DNA from: Nicotiana tabacum
Taxonomy: Eukaryota > Streptophyta > Magnoliopsida > Solanales > Solanaceae
Direction of reading: 5' to 3'
NCBI RefSeq assembly: GCF_000715075.1
Contig: NC_134093.1
Location: 95,960,826-96,024,825, forward strand
DNA length: 64,000 nt
The notes below the pieces were generated by a model that ran no database searches, had not been told where the DNA came from, and saw nothing but the letters and a program-made list of their open reading frames with translations. Positions 23,273-34,959 of this stretch are shown here, one piece after another (within the stretch, counting starts at the first letter, position 1; every line of letters starts with the position of its first letter). A program made the position numbers and the translations under genes.

Positions 23273-23905
23273 ACTTGTCCACGACCCAAATTCTCCCTCC
23301 GTGAATTGTCGTGATGACACCTATTCTCTACGACTAGGTAAGCCTAACACTTTGCGAAAATGAAATGAAAACATAAAAATTAACAACTAACAGTAGTAGA
23401 TAATCTATATAAGCAATTGAGATGTCGCTCGTCATATACAATAGTCAACTCTCGGAATATACATAACACACCCAAGACCCGGAACACCGTAAGTCACAAG
23501 CTTCTACGAGATTCTAACTGTTCTATACATCACTGTCTATAGAAATAAGGGAAGAATGAACATAGGGGAATAGAGGGGGACTCCGAGGATCTGCGGGCGC
23601 GGGCAGATGTACCTTGAAGTCTCCGAAAATAGCAGCGACTGCAACTAAGGACGAGGCTGGTGGGAGGAACCTGGATCTGCACATGAAAAACATGTGCAGG
23701 AAAGGGAGTGAGTACACCAAAACGGTACCCAGTAAGTGCCAAGCCTAACCTCGTTCGAGTAGTGACAAGGTCAGGTCAGGGCCCTACTGGTATATATATA
23801 ATAAAAATAAGGCAGAATGAAATTTCACAATATAATAAAGACAGAAATTTAACAAGAATGAAAACATAGAAAGGTAACAGATCAGTACATAGAAATAACA
23901 ATAGG

Positions 23906-24190
23906 GGATCTCCCGAGATACCGTCTCGTAGTCCCAAACGTAAATGTACAGGGGGATCTCCCGGAATACCGTTCCGTAGTCCCAAATTAAATATGCAAGA
24001 CAGGGGGGATCTCCCGAAATCCTTCCGTAGTCCCAAAGTAAATATGCAGGGGGATCTCCTGGAATACCGTTCCATAGTCCCAAAGTAAATATGCAAGACA
24101 TGGGGGATCTCCCAGAATACCGTTCCATAGTCCCAAAGTAAATGTGCGGGGGGATATCCCGAAATATCATTCCGTAGTCCCAAAAGTAAG
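23906..24190. repeat. Six-unit hairpin array in E2 right LTR
   Basis: Same unit design as 16043-16347. The stems include CGAGA-TACCG-TCTCG, CGGAA-TACCG-TTCCG and TGGAA-TACCG-TTCCA; the last has a T-A pair where the others have C-G. Three units carry one stem mismatch. Confidence 0.9.
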
Positions 24191-25004
24191 TACACAACTC
24201 AAACACTAGAATTCAATAGCTACAACACAAGATCCTACAATTGAAACTAAGTACAAGACAAGGAAAAACATTAAATTTACTAGACATGCTGCACGGAGTT
24301 CAGATAAACAATTAAGGCAAGTAGTCATGCTGTTCTAATCTAAAAGGATACTACACATGCTGATATGACTCAAATAAGAAGGAAAATAGGTTATTTCTTA
24401 GCAGAAATCAGGTTTTTACAACAATTAGCTAGTGTACGTACTTGTCACTTCACGTACATAACGCTCACATATCAAAACAGTACCAAATCCTAAGGGGAGT
24501 TCATCCACACAAAGTTAGGCAAGCCACTTACTTCGAACCAAGCTTAATCAATCCGTAACAATATAACTACAAGGAACTAATCTTGCTAATGAAGTCAAAG
24601 CTAAAGCAAGAAATTGAAAAAATTGCCCTAAAAAGTCTCCCCGGGCCCACGTCTCTAAATCGGGTAAAAGTCACAAAATATGAACACCCATTCACTCACG
24701 AGTTCACTCATACCAAAATTACTCAAATCCGATACCAAAATCTCGATCAAAATCACAAAATTTGACCTAAGAACTTTTCTCAACTTTTCCCCAAATTTTA
24801 ATCCCCAAATCCAAAATTAAATGGAGAAGACAACTATAGATTAATGGAATACAACCAAAAACGAGTTAGGAATCCTTACCCCAAAGCTTCCTCTGAAAAT
24901 GCCTCGAAAAATAGCCAAATTCCGAGCTCTCAAGTCCAAAAATGAAGAATGAAATCAAACCCTCGCATTTAGCCCTTTTTCTGCCAGAGATCTCGTTTCT
25001 GCGA

Positions 25005-25275
25005 GCTTTCAACTGCATCTGCGGTACCGTACCGTCGGAAATACCATCGCAGGTGCGAAAATCACTTAAGGGGAACTGGGTCCGCATCTGCGAACAAAGG
25101 CCGCATCTGCGAGCCCGCACTTGCGCTCCTCTTCCGCTTCTTCGTGTCCGCTTCTGCGGATCTATCGACGCACCTGTGGCCCCAGCTGGACAGGGCCAAA
25201 ACTACTTCTGCTGATCCATGGCCGCTTCTGCAGTGCCGCACCTATGGCCCAAAGTTCGCAGGTGCGATTACACTA
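25005..25275. repeat. GC-word array in E2 right LTR
   Basis: Counterpart of 17205-17465 with words of the CTTCTGCG and CATCTGCGG type. One extra CCGCATCTGCG unit lies near 25100. Confidence 0.7.
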
Positions 25276-25952
25276 GGTGCAGCAACTTCAGCAATTGCAT
25301 AAGTCCCAAAGTCAATCTATTAAGCATTTGAAATACACCCGAGGCCCCCGGGACCTCAACCAAACATACCAACCAGTTCTAAAACACCATACGTATTTAG
25401 TCAAGCCCTCTAACCACATCAAACAACGCTAAAATCACTTATCATCCCCCGATTCAAACTTAAAGAACTTGAAACTTCCAAGTTTGACAACTGATGTCGA
25501 AACTAACCAAACCACGTCCGATTGACCCCAAACTTTGCACACAAGTTGTATTCAACCCTACGGAGCTACTCCAACTTCCGAAATCAGAACCCGACCACGA
25601 TATCAAAAATTCCACTAACGGTCAAAATCTCCAAAACTTCGACTTTCGCCATTTCAAGCCTAAATGAGCTACAGACCTCCAAAACACAAACCGGATATGT
25701 CCCTAAGTCCAAAATCACCTAACGTAGCTAACATAACCGACAAAACTCCATTCCGGAGTCGTCTTCATACAGTTCCGACTGCAGTTCAAATCATAAGGCT
25801 TAAGCTCCTGTTTAGGGACTAAGTTTTCCAAAACACTCTAAAAATCAAAACGAAACCTCTCGGCAAGTCACAATAGCAGAAATAGATACGGGAAAAATAG
25901 TTAATAGGGGATCGGGGCTATAACTCTCAAGACGACCGGCCGAGTCGTCACA

Positions 25953-25957
25953 TACAT
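25953..25957. repeat. Target site duplication of E2, right (TACAT)
   Basis: Partner of 15419-15423. Confidence 0.95.
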
Positions 25958-26013
25958 TTCTACCAATAATGGAAAGGAGAAAATAAAATAAAAAATGGGC
26001 TTACTCAAACACT

Positions 26014-26167
<154 letters not shown>

Positions 26168-26204
26168 TTTATATATTAATTTTAATATATTATATAGTCC
26201 CTAA

Positions 26205-26431
26205 CATGTTGAAATGGAAGTTTTGACAAAGGCTTGATGAAGATATCTGCAATCTCATAGAAGAGGGAATATATCAAGTTGTCAGTGCTCCAATAGCCAC
26301 CTTTTTGCAAACAAAGTGATAATCAATTTTTATGTGCTTTGTGCGAGCATAAAACACTGAATTTATGGTCATGTACAATATACTTTTGTTATAACAAAAG
26401 AGTTGTGATAGTTCATGTAATTGATTCCAAT
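26205..26431 (-). pseudogene. Copia RNase H remnant (C-terminal part)
   Basis: In the minus frame the order of motifs resembles the end of copia polyproteins: a His/Lys-rich stretch HKAHKNRLSLCLQKGGYWS, then EIADIFIKPLSKLPFQHV, which corresponds to the conserved ADIFTK region. Stops and substitutions abound. The fragment ends at the LTR starting at 26437, which appears to have inserted into it. Confidence 0.65.
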
Positions 26432-27353
26432 GTCTTTGATCACGTCCAATTCACACTCAAATAACAAGTATGAAACGGTCGTTGCAATTATAAAATCCAA
26501 CGCGAGTCGGGGTCAAATTCCACAAGGAGTTTAGGTTGATGCTAAGGTAAATACTCAAGAATAGAACGTGAAATAGCTCATTAGACTTTCAAACAACAAT
26601 GGATAATTGTTATCTAAGTTGACAGCTAAGAAATTAAACTAAATAGTACCAACTAGAGAATGAAATATTTTTGGTGTTTTAATCAATTAAGGGAAAAGCC
26701 TAGGGATGTAGCCTTCACCTAGGTGTAAACCTAATAGGTATAGTAAAGTAATGTTTGCTTGGTTGATCGGGGTGTGTTATGACTCTCAATTCTTAAGTAC
26801 CCACTCAATACCTCTCGGCAAAGAGTGATTATGCCCAAATTGGCTTTCTCAAGACCAAAATGGGTAACAATCTAAATAATTGATATGAGTCTAAGTGGGA
26901 CTATCACTATCTCCAGTTCAAATACTTTAATCAAACTAGTCAAAACCTTAACTAGCTCAATTTTTTGTTAGCCAAGTTTTCCTAGACTAGGTTCCCCTTT
27001 CTCAAGTAAGAACTAAGTCCAATAGGCATGAATTAATGTTTGCAACCATTAAATCTAGATATAAAGTATAAACAAGGCTAAATAATAAACACTCAATCAT
27101 TAACAAGCATTAATATTAATAGCCTATAAGTTTTACACACTAGGACTGGATCATAACCCTAGATAAAATATAGCTACTCATGCTTGAAGACATAGAAAAT
27201 AAAAGCATAGAAGTAACTGAAGACATAAAACTAAAATTAGACAATAAAAGTAGTAGGTCTTCTCTAATTTTAATCACAACTTTCCTAAAGTAGTAAACTC
27301 TAACCACTACAGCTGCTAAAAATACAAAAGTTACCCTAAAAACATGTTTCTCG

Positions 27354-27365
27354 TTTATTTATAGT
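27354..27365 (-). promoter_or_regulatory. Putative TATA box of LTR 26437-27944
   Basis: The minus strand reads ACTATAAATAAA, about 40 bp downstream of the GC-word array in the sense of the element. Confidence 0.6.
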
Positions 27366-27403
27366 ATCTAGAAATTTGCTGACAAAAATATCCTTCGGGA
27401 GGT

Positions 27404-27745
27404 TTTGCGGCCGCATAATTTGGTGTGTGGACCGCACTTTCTTCTTTTGCTCTTGCAATGGGAGGGATTCTGTGGCCGCATAATAATCTCTATGGCCGCA
27501 CTTCAGCTTCAGTGGCCGTACATTTTGGATGCAGACCGCATTCTAAAGAGGCTTCATACTTGGTCTTCTACAGCTTCCCTGAACTTTTCAAGCTTTGTCA
27601 GTGCAACCAACGTTTTCAACCGCACAATCTGGTGTGCGGACCGCACTCCTACTGAAATCCTCTGAGGCTTCAAGGGTACATACGCGGCCGCACTTGCATT
27701 TCTGCGAACCGCATCTCCATTACGGCCGCAGAATAAGTTCTGCGG
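27404..27745. repeat. GC-word array (GCGGCCGCA / GCGGACCGCA words)
   Basis: About twelve copies of TGCGGCCGCA-like and GTGCGGACCGCA-like words in 340 bp, many of them palindromic. It stands upstream of the TATA-like site in the minus sense. Confidence 0.8.
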
Positions 27746-27944
27746 ATCACACTTTCCTTTGCATTACTCCTCTTTGCCTTGCTGAGCTGGAACACTCCTT
27801 TTTGAGTTAGATTTCTCCATTGAGCTCGAATCCTCCAACATATCTGCACACAACTTCATTAGATTCAAAAATAAAAATCACTACTTTTGGACTAAAACCT
27901 AAAGCAAGAAGATACTAATAAGTTGTTAAAATTCACACTTATCA

Positions 27945-28690
27945 ACTCCCCCAAACTTAAGTCTTTTCTTGTAATCAAGCAAATAGATTAGTTCCCACCT
28001 CCCCTAAGTGAAAGGTCATTTCAAAGAGTCAATTGTAATTCATTCTTACTCGGTTGGAATCAACAATTACCCACAATACTCATGCATTTTCAACAAGGTG
28101 ACAAAACATATGTGACTTGCATATAACTATAGTGTGACATTTGAGCTTCAAGAATTGGCTTTACTCATAAAGGACATGCTTGTTCTATCATTTAAATCAT
28201 GGTGGACTCCAAACTCTTCCCCCTCTAACTTCCATTTTCTATGCTCACTTCATGATTTAACACTCAAATTCTAGAGCAATAAAGGATTCACTCTTCTCTA
28301 GCAAAAGAATGTCACAAGTAAGGCTTCAAGTACCATAGGCTTGCCCCTCATATAGATCTCCACTAATGTAAGGTCACTCGGTTTAAAATTAAGTAGGACA
28401 TTTTTCGGGTTGTAATGAAGGCTTTTGGATTGGGATAGGATACCATATGGGATAAGTGGTTATGTACTTCCTTAAGCACTCCAATTTTCATTTCTTGGCT
28501 CACATTTGCCAAACCCTTAGAGGCATTTCTTTTTCTTAGGGGCTAGAGAGACTTGCCATCATTCTTTATTGTTCATTTCATTCTTTTTCATAACCATAGA
28601 CTTTTCCAATCTTGTCTACAACATTTGCTCTGTTAGTTATAAATCGTAGCATTTTAATAACCAAGCCATTATTAATATTTCTGAGGGTTG
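27945..28690 (-). other. PPT and 3' internal region of the 26437 element, truncated
   Basis: It begins with the polypurine complement. It includes CATAGGCTTGCCC (near 28340) and GTAGGAC with GGTTGTAATG (near 28400), shared with E_A, E_B and E_C at equivalent places. No gene is seen. It ends where the plus-strand Athila-like sequence starts, at about 28690. Confidence 0.65.
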
Positions 28691-29004
28691 ATTACTTGAA
28701 TTCTTGGGGAACTAGTGGGAGTCGACTCCAGACTTGTAAACTGAATTATATTTGCAACGACCGCTAGACGTTTGTAGTCAACTTTCTCGACTTAGTTTAG
28801 TCAACTTTCTCGACTTGAAATTTATTATATTGAAACTCTAACATTTGTAGTCTTATGTGTTATAGGTGCATCCCTAGAAACTCTTCAAGAACTGGTGAAT
28901 TGTAAGAAGAATTACCGGACCCTAAAAAAGCTTTCAAGGCACTAAATCGAGCAAACAAGAAAGACAAATGATAACAGAACTCAATAGAACGAATCGAACT
29001 AGAC

Positions 29005-30420
29005 ATGGGTGACGTCATAGACGATCAAAACAATATAAACATTGGGAACAACTCGAACAACCAGGGTGTGTCATTTCTTGTGCCAGAAGCAACCTTGTAT
29101 GATTGAGCACAACCCACCGCTAAAAATTTGGCAACCGCAATTGCAGTCCATCAGATACAAGCGGAATTATTTCAAATCACAAATAACATGCTACATCTGT
29201 TGTAGAAGAACAAGGGACTGTTCTCGGGGTCTTACATTGAAGATCCACAACAGCATCTGAAAATTTTTCTATCGATTTGTGCCATGCAAAGGCAACTGAA
29301 AATGACACTGGAAGCAATAAGGCTATTGTTGTTTCTATTCTAAGTGACGGGAGAGGCTTAGACTTGGATCAGTTCGCTCCCCATAAACTCCATCACTACT
29401 TGGGAGGAATTAGTCAAGCAGTTTTGAACAAATTCTACGCACCCAATAAGACTGCCAAACAAGTTGATGAGATATTAAGCTTCAGGCAGAAACCAGCGGA
29501 AACACTGCAAGAAACGTGGGAGAGGTTCAAAGGGATGTTGGTCAAGTGTCCTCACCATGGCATTCCTGATCAAATGTTCTATATGGGATTGGCAGACAAC
29601 TTGAAAGCCAATATTGATGCTTAAACAGGTGGATCATTTTTGAGCAAATCATTTAGAGAATGTAAGATATTACTTGATAAAATGGCTCAAAACCCAAGAT
29701 GGATGACAAGAGACTCTATAATCACTCCTGTAGTTCACTCAGCAGCTCTAGACCCAAACAACTCCATAGCTGAGAATATGGACACTCTAATGATGCAAAT
29801 GAGTATCCTTACCACAAAAATTTTAATGAGTCGGGCCAAAAGCAGGTGCACATAGTTGACACGACAAATGGAGAATTATGCACACCATGCATTAATCAAC
29901 CATGTGTGTGCTTGTGGAGCGGTAAAAGTGACAATCAAAACTATCAAGAGAATATGAACTATGTGGGCAACTATGGAGCCCATAGACAAGGTGGTTAGAA
30001 TTGGGGAATGCAGAATTAGCATTATAGACCAGCACATTAGCAATACAATAACAACAACAATCCTAGAACTATGCGACCACAGGATCAAGTCATGCCTTAC
30101 CAAAGGCAACATGGTTACAAGTAGCAAAATCAATATCTAGCTTATCCACAGCCCCAACAACAACAACAGATAGTGAGACAAGATGATGGGTTGTCTGAAA
30201 TTAAAGGAATGCTGCAACAACTCATTGGGTCTAACAAAAAAATACAAGAGAAGGTTGAAGCACATGACTCAACGATAAAAGGCATTGATATTGAATTAGG
30301 GTAGATATCTTTTGGCTCTGAATAATTGTCCCCAAGGGATGCTATTTACGGACACAAATGTCAACCCGAAAGAGCAGGACCCGAAGCAGCTGATGGTTGT
30401 GAGTTTGAGAAATGGTAGAG
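29005..30420 (+). pseudogene. Athila-like gag (broken)
   Basis: ATG at 29005 (MGDVIDDQNNINIGNNSNNQ) begins a gag with stops near 29105 and 29200. The central capsid block is open at 29277-29624 (ALDLDQ-like RGLDLDQFAPHKLHHY, ILSFRQKPAETLQETWERFK, GIPDQMFYMGLADNLKANID). A second open piece runs 29640-29855. The tail is rich in Gln/Asn (30000-30180). No intact CCHC knuckle was found. At least two frame changes are needed to follow it to protease. Confidence 0.8.
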
Positions 30421-31441
30421 ATCTTGATTAAGAGAAAGAAATTGCTCATAAAAGCCGGCCAACTAAGATACTTGTGGTAGTACCAATTGAGGTAGATGAG
30501 CCAACTGAGCTAACAGAAGTAACAATGCAGCAGGCCCAGGAGGAACTAAACAAAGAAAAAGAGGTTACAAAGGAAACTGAGCAAGGGTAAGAGGAAGTAA
30601 CAGAAAAAGTGTCTGAACAGGATTCCACCCCAATCATAGAAAGGAAGAGACTCCAACACCTTTCCTACAGAGATTGGCCAAATATCAGAAGGATGAGCAA
30701 TACAAGAAATTCATGGAGATATTGAAGTAGATTCAGGGGAACATCCCACTGATTGATGCCTTGAGGGAGATGCCCGGTTATGCAAAGATGATGAAGGACT
30801 TGATGTCTCGAAAGTTTGACTTTCAAGACTTGGAAACTATGAGATTGACTCAGACCTATAGTGTTGTTGTGACAAGACCTATAGTTGAGAAGTTATCCAA
30901 CCCAGGGAGTTTCACAATTCCGTGCACCATAGGCAACTATGCTTTTGCTAAAGTATTGTGTGATTTGGGTGTGAGCATAAACTTGATGCCCTTGTCTATC
31001 TATAAAAGGTTGGGCATTGGAAGAGCAAGTCCCACATCCATGTTATTACAACTAGCCGACTGAATGGGGAAAATGCCATTAGGTATACTTTACAATGTAC
31101 TTGTGCAGGTTGGAAATTTTGTGTTCCCGACAGATTTTGTCATTCTAGACTGCCAAGTTGATGAGGAGATTCCAATAATTTTGGGAAGGCCATTCTTAGC
31201 CACAGGGAGAGCTCTGATTGATTGTGAAACTAGGGAACTAAAGATGAGACTGAATAATGAAGAAATAACATTCAATGTGCAGAAGTCCATGCGACGACCC
31301 AGTGAGTTTGCTAATTACTCTCTGATTGAAGCAGTGGATGTGATCATGGAGGAAGAAGATAAGATGCTTAATGCAAAAGATCCTCTAGCAGCCTGCCTCA
31401 TAAACCTAGAAGAGGTAGATGGTGAAGACTTGGCGGAGTAG
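30421..31441 (+). pseudogene. Athila-like protease region
   Basis: An acidic linker rich in Glu/Thr (30470-30640) precedes the retropepsin domain at 30761-31441. It contains [20 protein letters not shown], then [16 protein letters not shown] (usual Ser-Gly-Ala-Ser context reads Leu-Gly-Val-Ser after Asp), and [23 protein letters not shown] at 31061-31063 splits the domain. The same domain is present in E_B and E_C. Confidence 0.85.
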
Positions 31442-31922
31442 GTTTTGGCTCTTGAAGGCCAAGGGTAGTAGAAAAGAGAGCTCGAATTCAAGCCTTTACA
31501 CTTAGAAGAAAGAAAGACCTCTCTAGCTAAGCCATCAATTGAAGAGCCACCACAATTGGAGCTAAAATTGTTACCATCTTACCTCATGTATGCTTACTTA
31601 GGCCCTAACTCGACCTTACCTGTTATTATCTCATCTGGTTTGTTAGATATACAGGTGGTATGACTTTTGCAGGTTCTGAAGGAGTGCAAGACTACAATTG
31701 GTTGGACCATTGCAGACATAAAGGGTATTAGCCCAACCTTTTGTATGCATAATATTCTACTAGAAGATGGGCACAAACCTTCCAGAGAATATCAAAGAAG
31801 GCTGAAACCCAATATGAAAGAAGTGGTGGAGAAAGAAGTGATCAAATGGTTAGATGCGGGAATCATTTTCCCCATCTCTGACATCAACTGGGTTAGCCTA
31901 GTTTAGTGTGTGCCAAAGAAGG
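31442..31922 (+). pseudogene. Athila-like RT, 5' part
   Basis: The frame 31667-31906 has LKECKTTIGWTIADIKGISP, CMHNILLEDGHKPSREYQRR and KEVIKWLDAGIIFPISD, the N-terminal RT blocks of Athila-type polymerases. After VPKKG the sequence changes abruptly into the E_B LTR. About 50 codons of RT expected before FCFLDGY are absent at either side of E_B. Confidence 0.85.
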
Positions 31923-33180
31923 GATGATTAACACTTTGGTTGGAATGATTAATAACTAAAATTAACTATGAAACTAAAATAATTAATAATTGATCACAAA
32001 AAGACAAGAGTTGAGTAACACCGAAATATCAATGGGAGAAATAAGGGTCATGACAGGATATGTTCAAGATAGCTATTTGGGATCTAATTCTAGTTCAACT
32101 CACTCTAAAGTTCTAATGATTCTCACGAATTCATTCGATGATTAGTTCAAACATGTAGTCAAGACTCGTCTCTCGATTAAATCTTAACTCCACAAGGTGA
32201 ACTAATATAAGCACTATGAACATATGCAAGCATGTGTTAATGGATTAGTCTTCAGAAAAATATCTCTTAAATATTATCCTAACTTAATTTAATCAACAAT
32301 TCAACAAGCTCTTTCGATTACTTAAAAGAATCACTGAATTAAACCAAATAAAATAATACAAAACTAATCACCAAAATATTCCTCTTTCGATTAAATAAAC
32401 TGGTGAATAAAGTTCCAATCAATTCAAAGCTTCATAAATGAATTCAAGCAAAGAACTAGAGTTAAAATCTACAAATATCAATAAAAACACCATATCTGTC
32501 AAACTCTAAGATAAACTATTCCATATTCATGGAGAAATTAATCACAAATAAAGTTGAACAATAAGAAAACACGAATTCAATCCAAACTCAGGTGTTGAGT
32601 TGAGGAAATAATGATGAATCTTTATGCTTTGAGTCTCCAATGCTCTTCCAATATTTCGTAGGTCAAAAGTCCTCTAAAAATGTGTTTCTAGTGTATTTAT
32701 ACCAAGTCATAACGTGCCCGGACCAAACTATCCTCTCTGAGCCGAAGTGGAAAAACCTGTAAAGTTTTTACACTTCATGCATCGTTCAGTGCCATGCACC
32801 CTGTGTCGCATTAGGTAATTTGCTTAGTTGTAAACTCTTTGAACTTAGCTTGTCTGACAAACGTTTGTACTAATGTGTCGCACTATGCCACGCGCCCTGC
32901 GTCGCATTAGTGTATTTTTCTGTCAGACCCAAAAACACCAAGTCTCTGAACTTCTCAAATTTCTGACGAACCTTTGTACAAATGCAATGCTTAATACCAC
33001 GACTTATGCGACGCACTAGTACATTTTTATCCAGCCCATCTTCTAACTCGAAATAATCTCATTCAAAGCATAAAACACGTAATAAATGTAAATCACCACT
33101 ATTTAAGCTCAAACACGCTTGAAGTGCAGTAATTAGAGTGCAAAATGCGGCTAAAACACGTGTTCGTAGCCTAACATTCA
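31923..33180 (-). repeat. E_B 3' LTR, truncated at its outer end
   Basis: Aligns with 37645-38906 from GATGATTAACACTTTGGTTG onward. TATA-like GGTATAAATACAC lies at 32691-32703 on the minus strand, and the GC-word array at about 32757-33020 (TGCGTCGCATTAG, CACGCGCCCTGCGTCGC words). It ends CTAACATTCA before CACCCCACACTTAAACC. Confidence 0.88.
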
Positions 33181-34780
33181 CACCCCACACTTAAACCATT
33201 GCTCGTCTTCGAGCAATCAAACTACACTTCACATAGAGACGACCTTTTTATCAGACAACTTTCCTAACGCATCATGCCAAGAATATTTAAAGCAGAGTAA
33301 GCATCCTATCATAACATCCTAGCCTCAAGACTCGACTCACATGCACCACGTATTTTTTAAAAAACTGCTAACTTACTCTAACACATAGGCCAAAGACATT
33401 ACCTTTCCTTTACAAATTATGCGCCCTCACACCAAAGATAGAGAGTAGTTCCACACACAATAAAGTACAAGAACAAATAGGAACTCAAGATAGAAAAAAT
33501 TAACTCACTCTCAAAATTAAAATTCATGTGCCACAAAAAACGTATCATAGGCTTGCCCGTAGTGTAATACTCTACTAAATGAGCTCATTCAGTCAAAGAT
33601 CAAGTAGGACTTTAATTGGTTATAATGTAGGTTGCGGGATGGGTAGGATACATATAGATATAGTGACTACACCTTCCTAAGCACTTTAATATATATACAT
33701 TAATAATTTAAACCCCACACTTTTGTTGAACCAAACCCTAACCTTCACACATAATAGCATCAAGCTCTCAATATCTTTAAGCACAACCACGATGAGAACT
33801 ACCACTAGCAAGGAATCAATTTTTTTCTTTTCTAAGTTCTGATTTTTGTTTTTTCAAGAAAACTCACTTTTTTTCTTTCAATTCCCTAAAAGAGGTTGTC
33901 ACAATTTTTCAAACAATGCACCTTTCTCAATAGTTCCACTCAAAAACCCGACCATACCTCAACTTAGCTTTTACAAGTTTATAACAAATTCAAGTGCTCA
34001 AGAGATGTAAAAGGTTCAAAAAGATAGTCAATTCAAAATAATATGGATCACACTTGTAGTGTGGTTGCCAAAGAAGTAGGATTATAGGCTCAAAAGGGCT
34101 AACTAGGATACACAATAATTAGGCGGGTCATAAATATATAATTGACTCAACAAAGAAATGCCTCTATCATTTCCTAGACTAAACAAGACTACTATTTCGC
34201 TTTGCAAACATACGGGGCATGTTCTAGACATCAACTGACATGCACAGAATATCAACAAAATCTCACACATACATAGGAACATAACTCACTTAGGACCGGA
34301 TCTATCCCGACTCTCTGGTCAAAGCAATTAAGCAACATTAAAATCAAATAATTTTAGGCACTTATCCAAGAGTCAAGAACTGAGCCTGGGCGTCACGACT
34401 AAGGCACTCACTACTCTCAAGGTATAACAAAGTTAAGATAAGTTATCTCTAATTAACACTAGAGCACAAGACTTCCCTATTCCTAATAAAAGTAAAACTA
34501 ACTACACCCGGTTCAAACAAAACCCTTGGAAGAGAACCGCATCATAAAGAAATATCAAGGGAGAATTGTTACCTACCTAAGAAAAATAAAATATATATTT
34601 TTCTTCGACTTTGATCCCTCGAGAAGACAGTCGAGGAAATCCATCGTCGGGAAAAGTCAAAAAAATAATTTCAAGCAAAACACAAGAAAACAAACAAACA
34701 TGCACATATTTACATCCCCCACCCCCACTTTAAATTGTGGCATATCCCTATGACACACAAATAAAGAGCAAGAGGTAAAC
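33181..34780 (-). other. E_B noncoding 3' internal domain
   Basis: No gene is seen. It shares with E_A and E_C the LTR-edge CACCCCACACTTAAACC, CATAGGCTTGCCCGTAGTGT (33548), ACACCCGGTTCAAA (34504) and ATCCATCGTCGGGAAAAGTC (34640). Oligo-T tracts lie near 33820-33880. Confidence 0.8.
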
Positions 34781-34959
34781 AAAACTCTCCTAATTCATCT
34801 AGTCAGGGTCTAAATCGAAGTCGGGATCTCCTTTGCATGACCGACCCAGTGCACACATCCATGCTGAGAGCTTCTTTTCTTCCTTCTTTGGGTACACCCC
34901 ACACTTATCATGCTTACTCTCTCTAGCTAGCTCTTTTAGGGCCCCATTGCTCATTCCAT

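Larger units (their letters stand above)
15424..25952 (-). mobile_element. E2: structurally complete chromovirus LTR retrotransposon
   Basis: The 10.5-kb element has two LTRs of 2723 and 2677 bp, TG...CA ends, a 5-bp target duplication, a Met-tRNA primer site, a polypurine tract and all gag-pol domains in the order gag-PR-RT-RH-IN-chromodomain. That order and the C-terminal chromodomain-like segment place it near the Tekay/Del chromoviruses. The polyprotein is one frame except for two single-base indels but carries 14 in-frame TAG codons, so it is non-functional as read. No other element is nested in it, which suggests it is younger than E1. Confidence 0.95.
23276..25952 (-). repeat. E2 5' LTR (2677 bp)
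   Basis: Matches 15424-18146 with scattered substitutions and indels. The inner end carries an extra C (TGTCCACGACCC). It includes the second hairpin array and GC-word array. Confidence 0.95.
26437..27944 (-). mobile_element. LTR of a minus-strand gypsy-type element (1508 bp)
   Basis: The plus strand starts TGATCACGTCCAA and ends CACTTATCA, followed by ACTCCCCCAAACTTAAG. On the minus strand that is a purine-rich tract next to an LTR start, so this is a 3' LTR. A TATA-like ACTATAAATAAA lies at 27354-27365. The LTR at 61816 shares the terminal TGATCACGTCCAA and general design. The partner LTR is not in the window. Confidence 0.8.
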
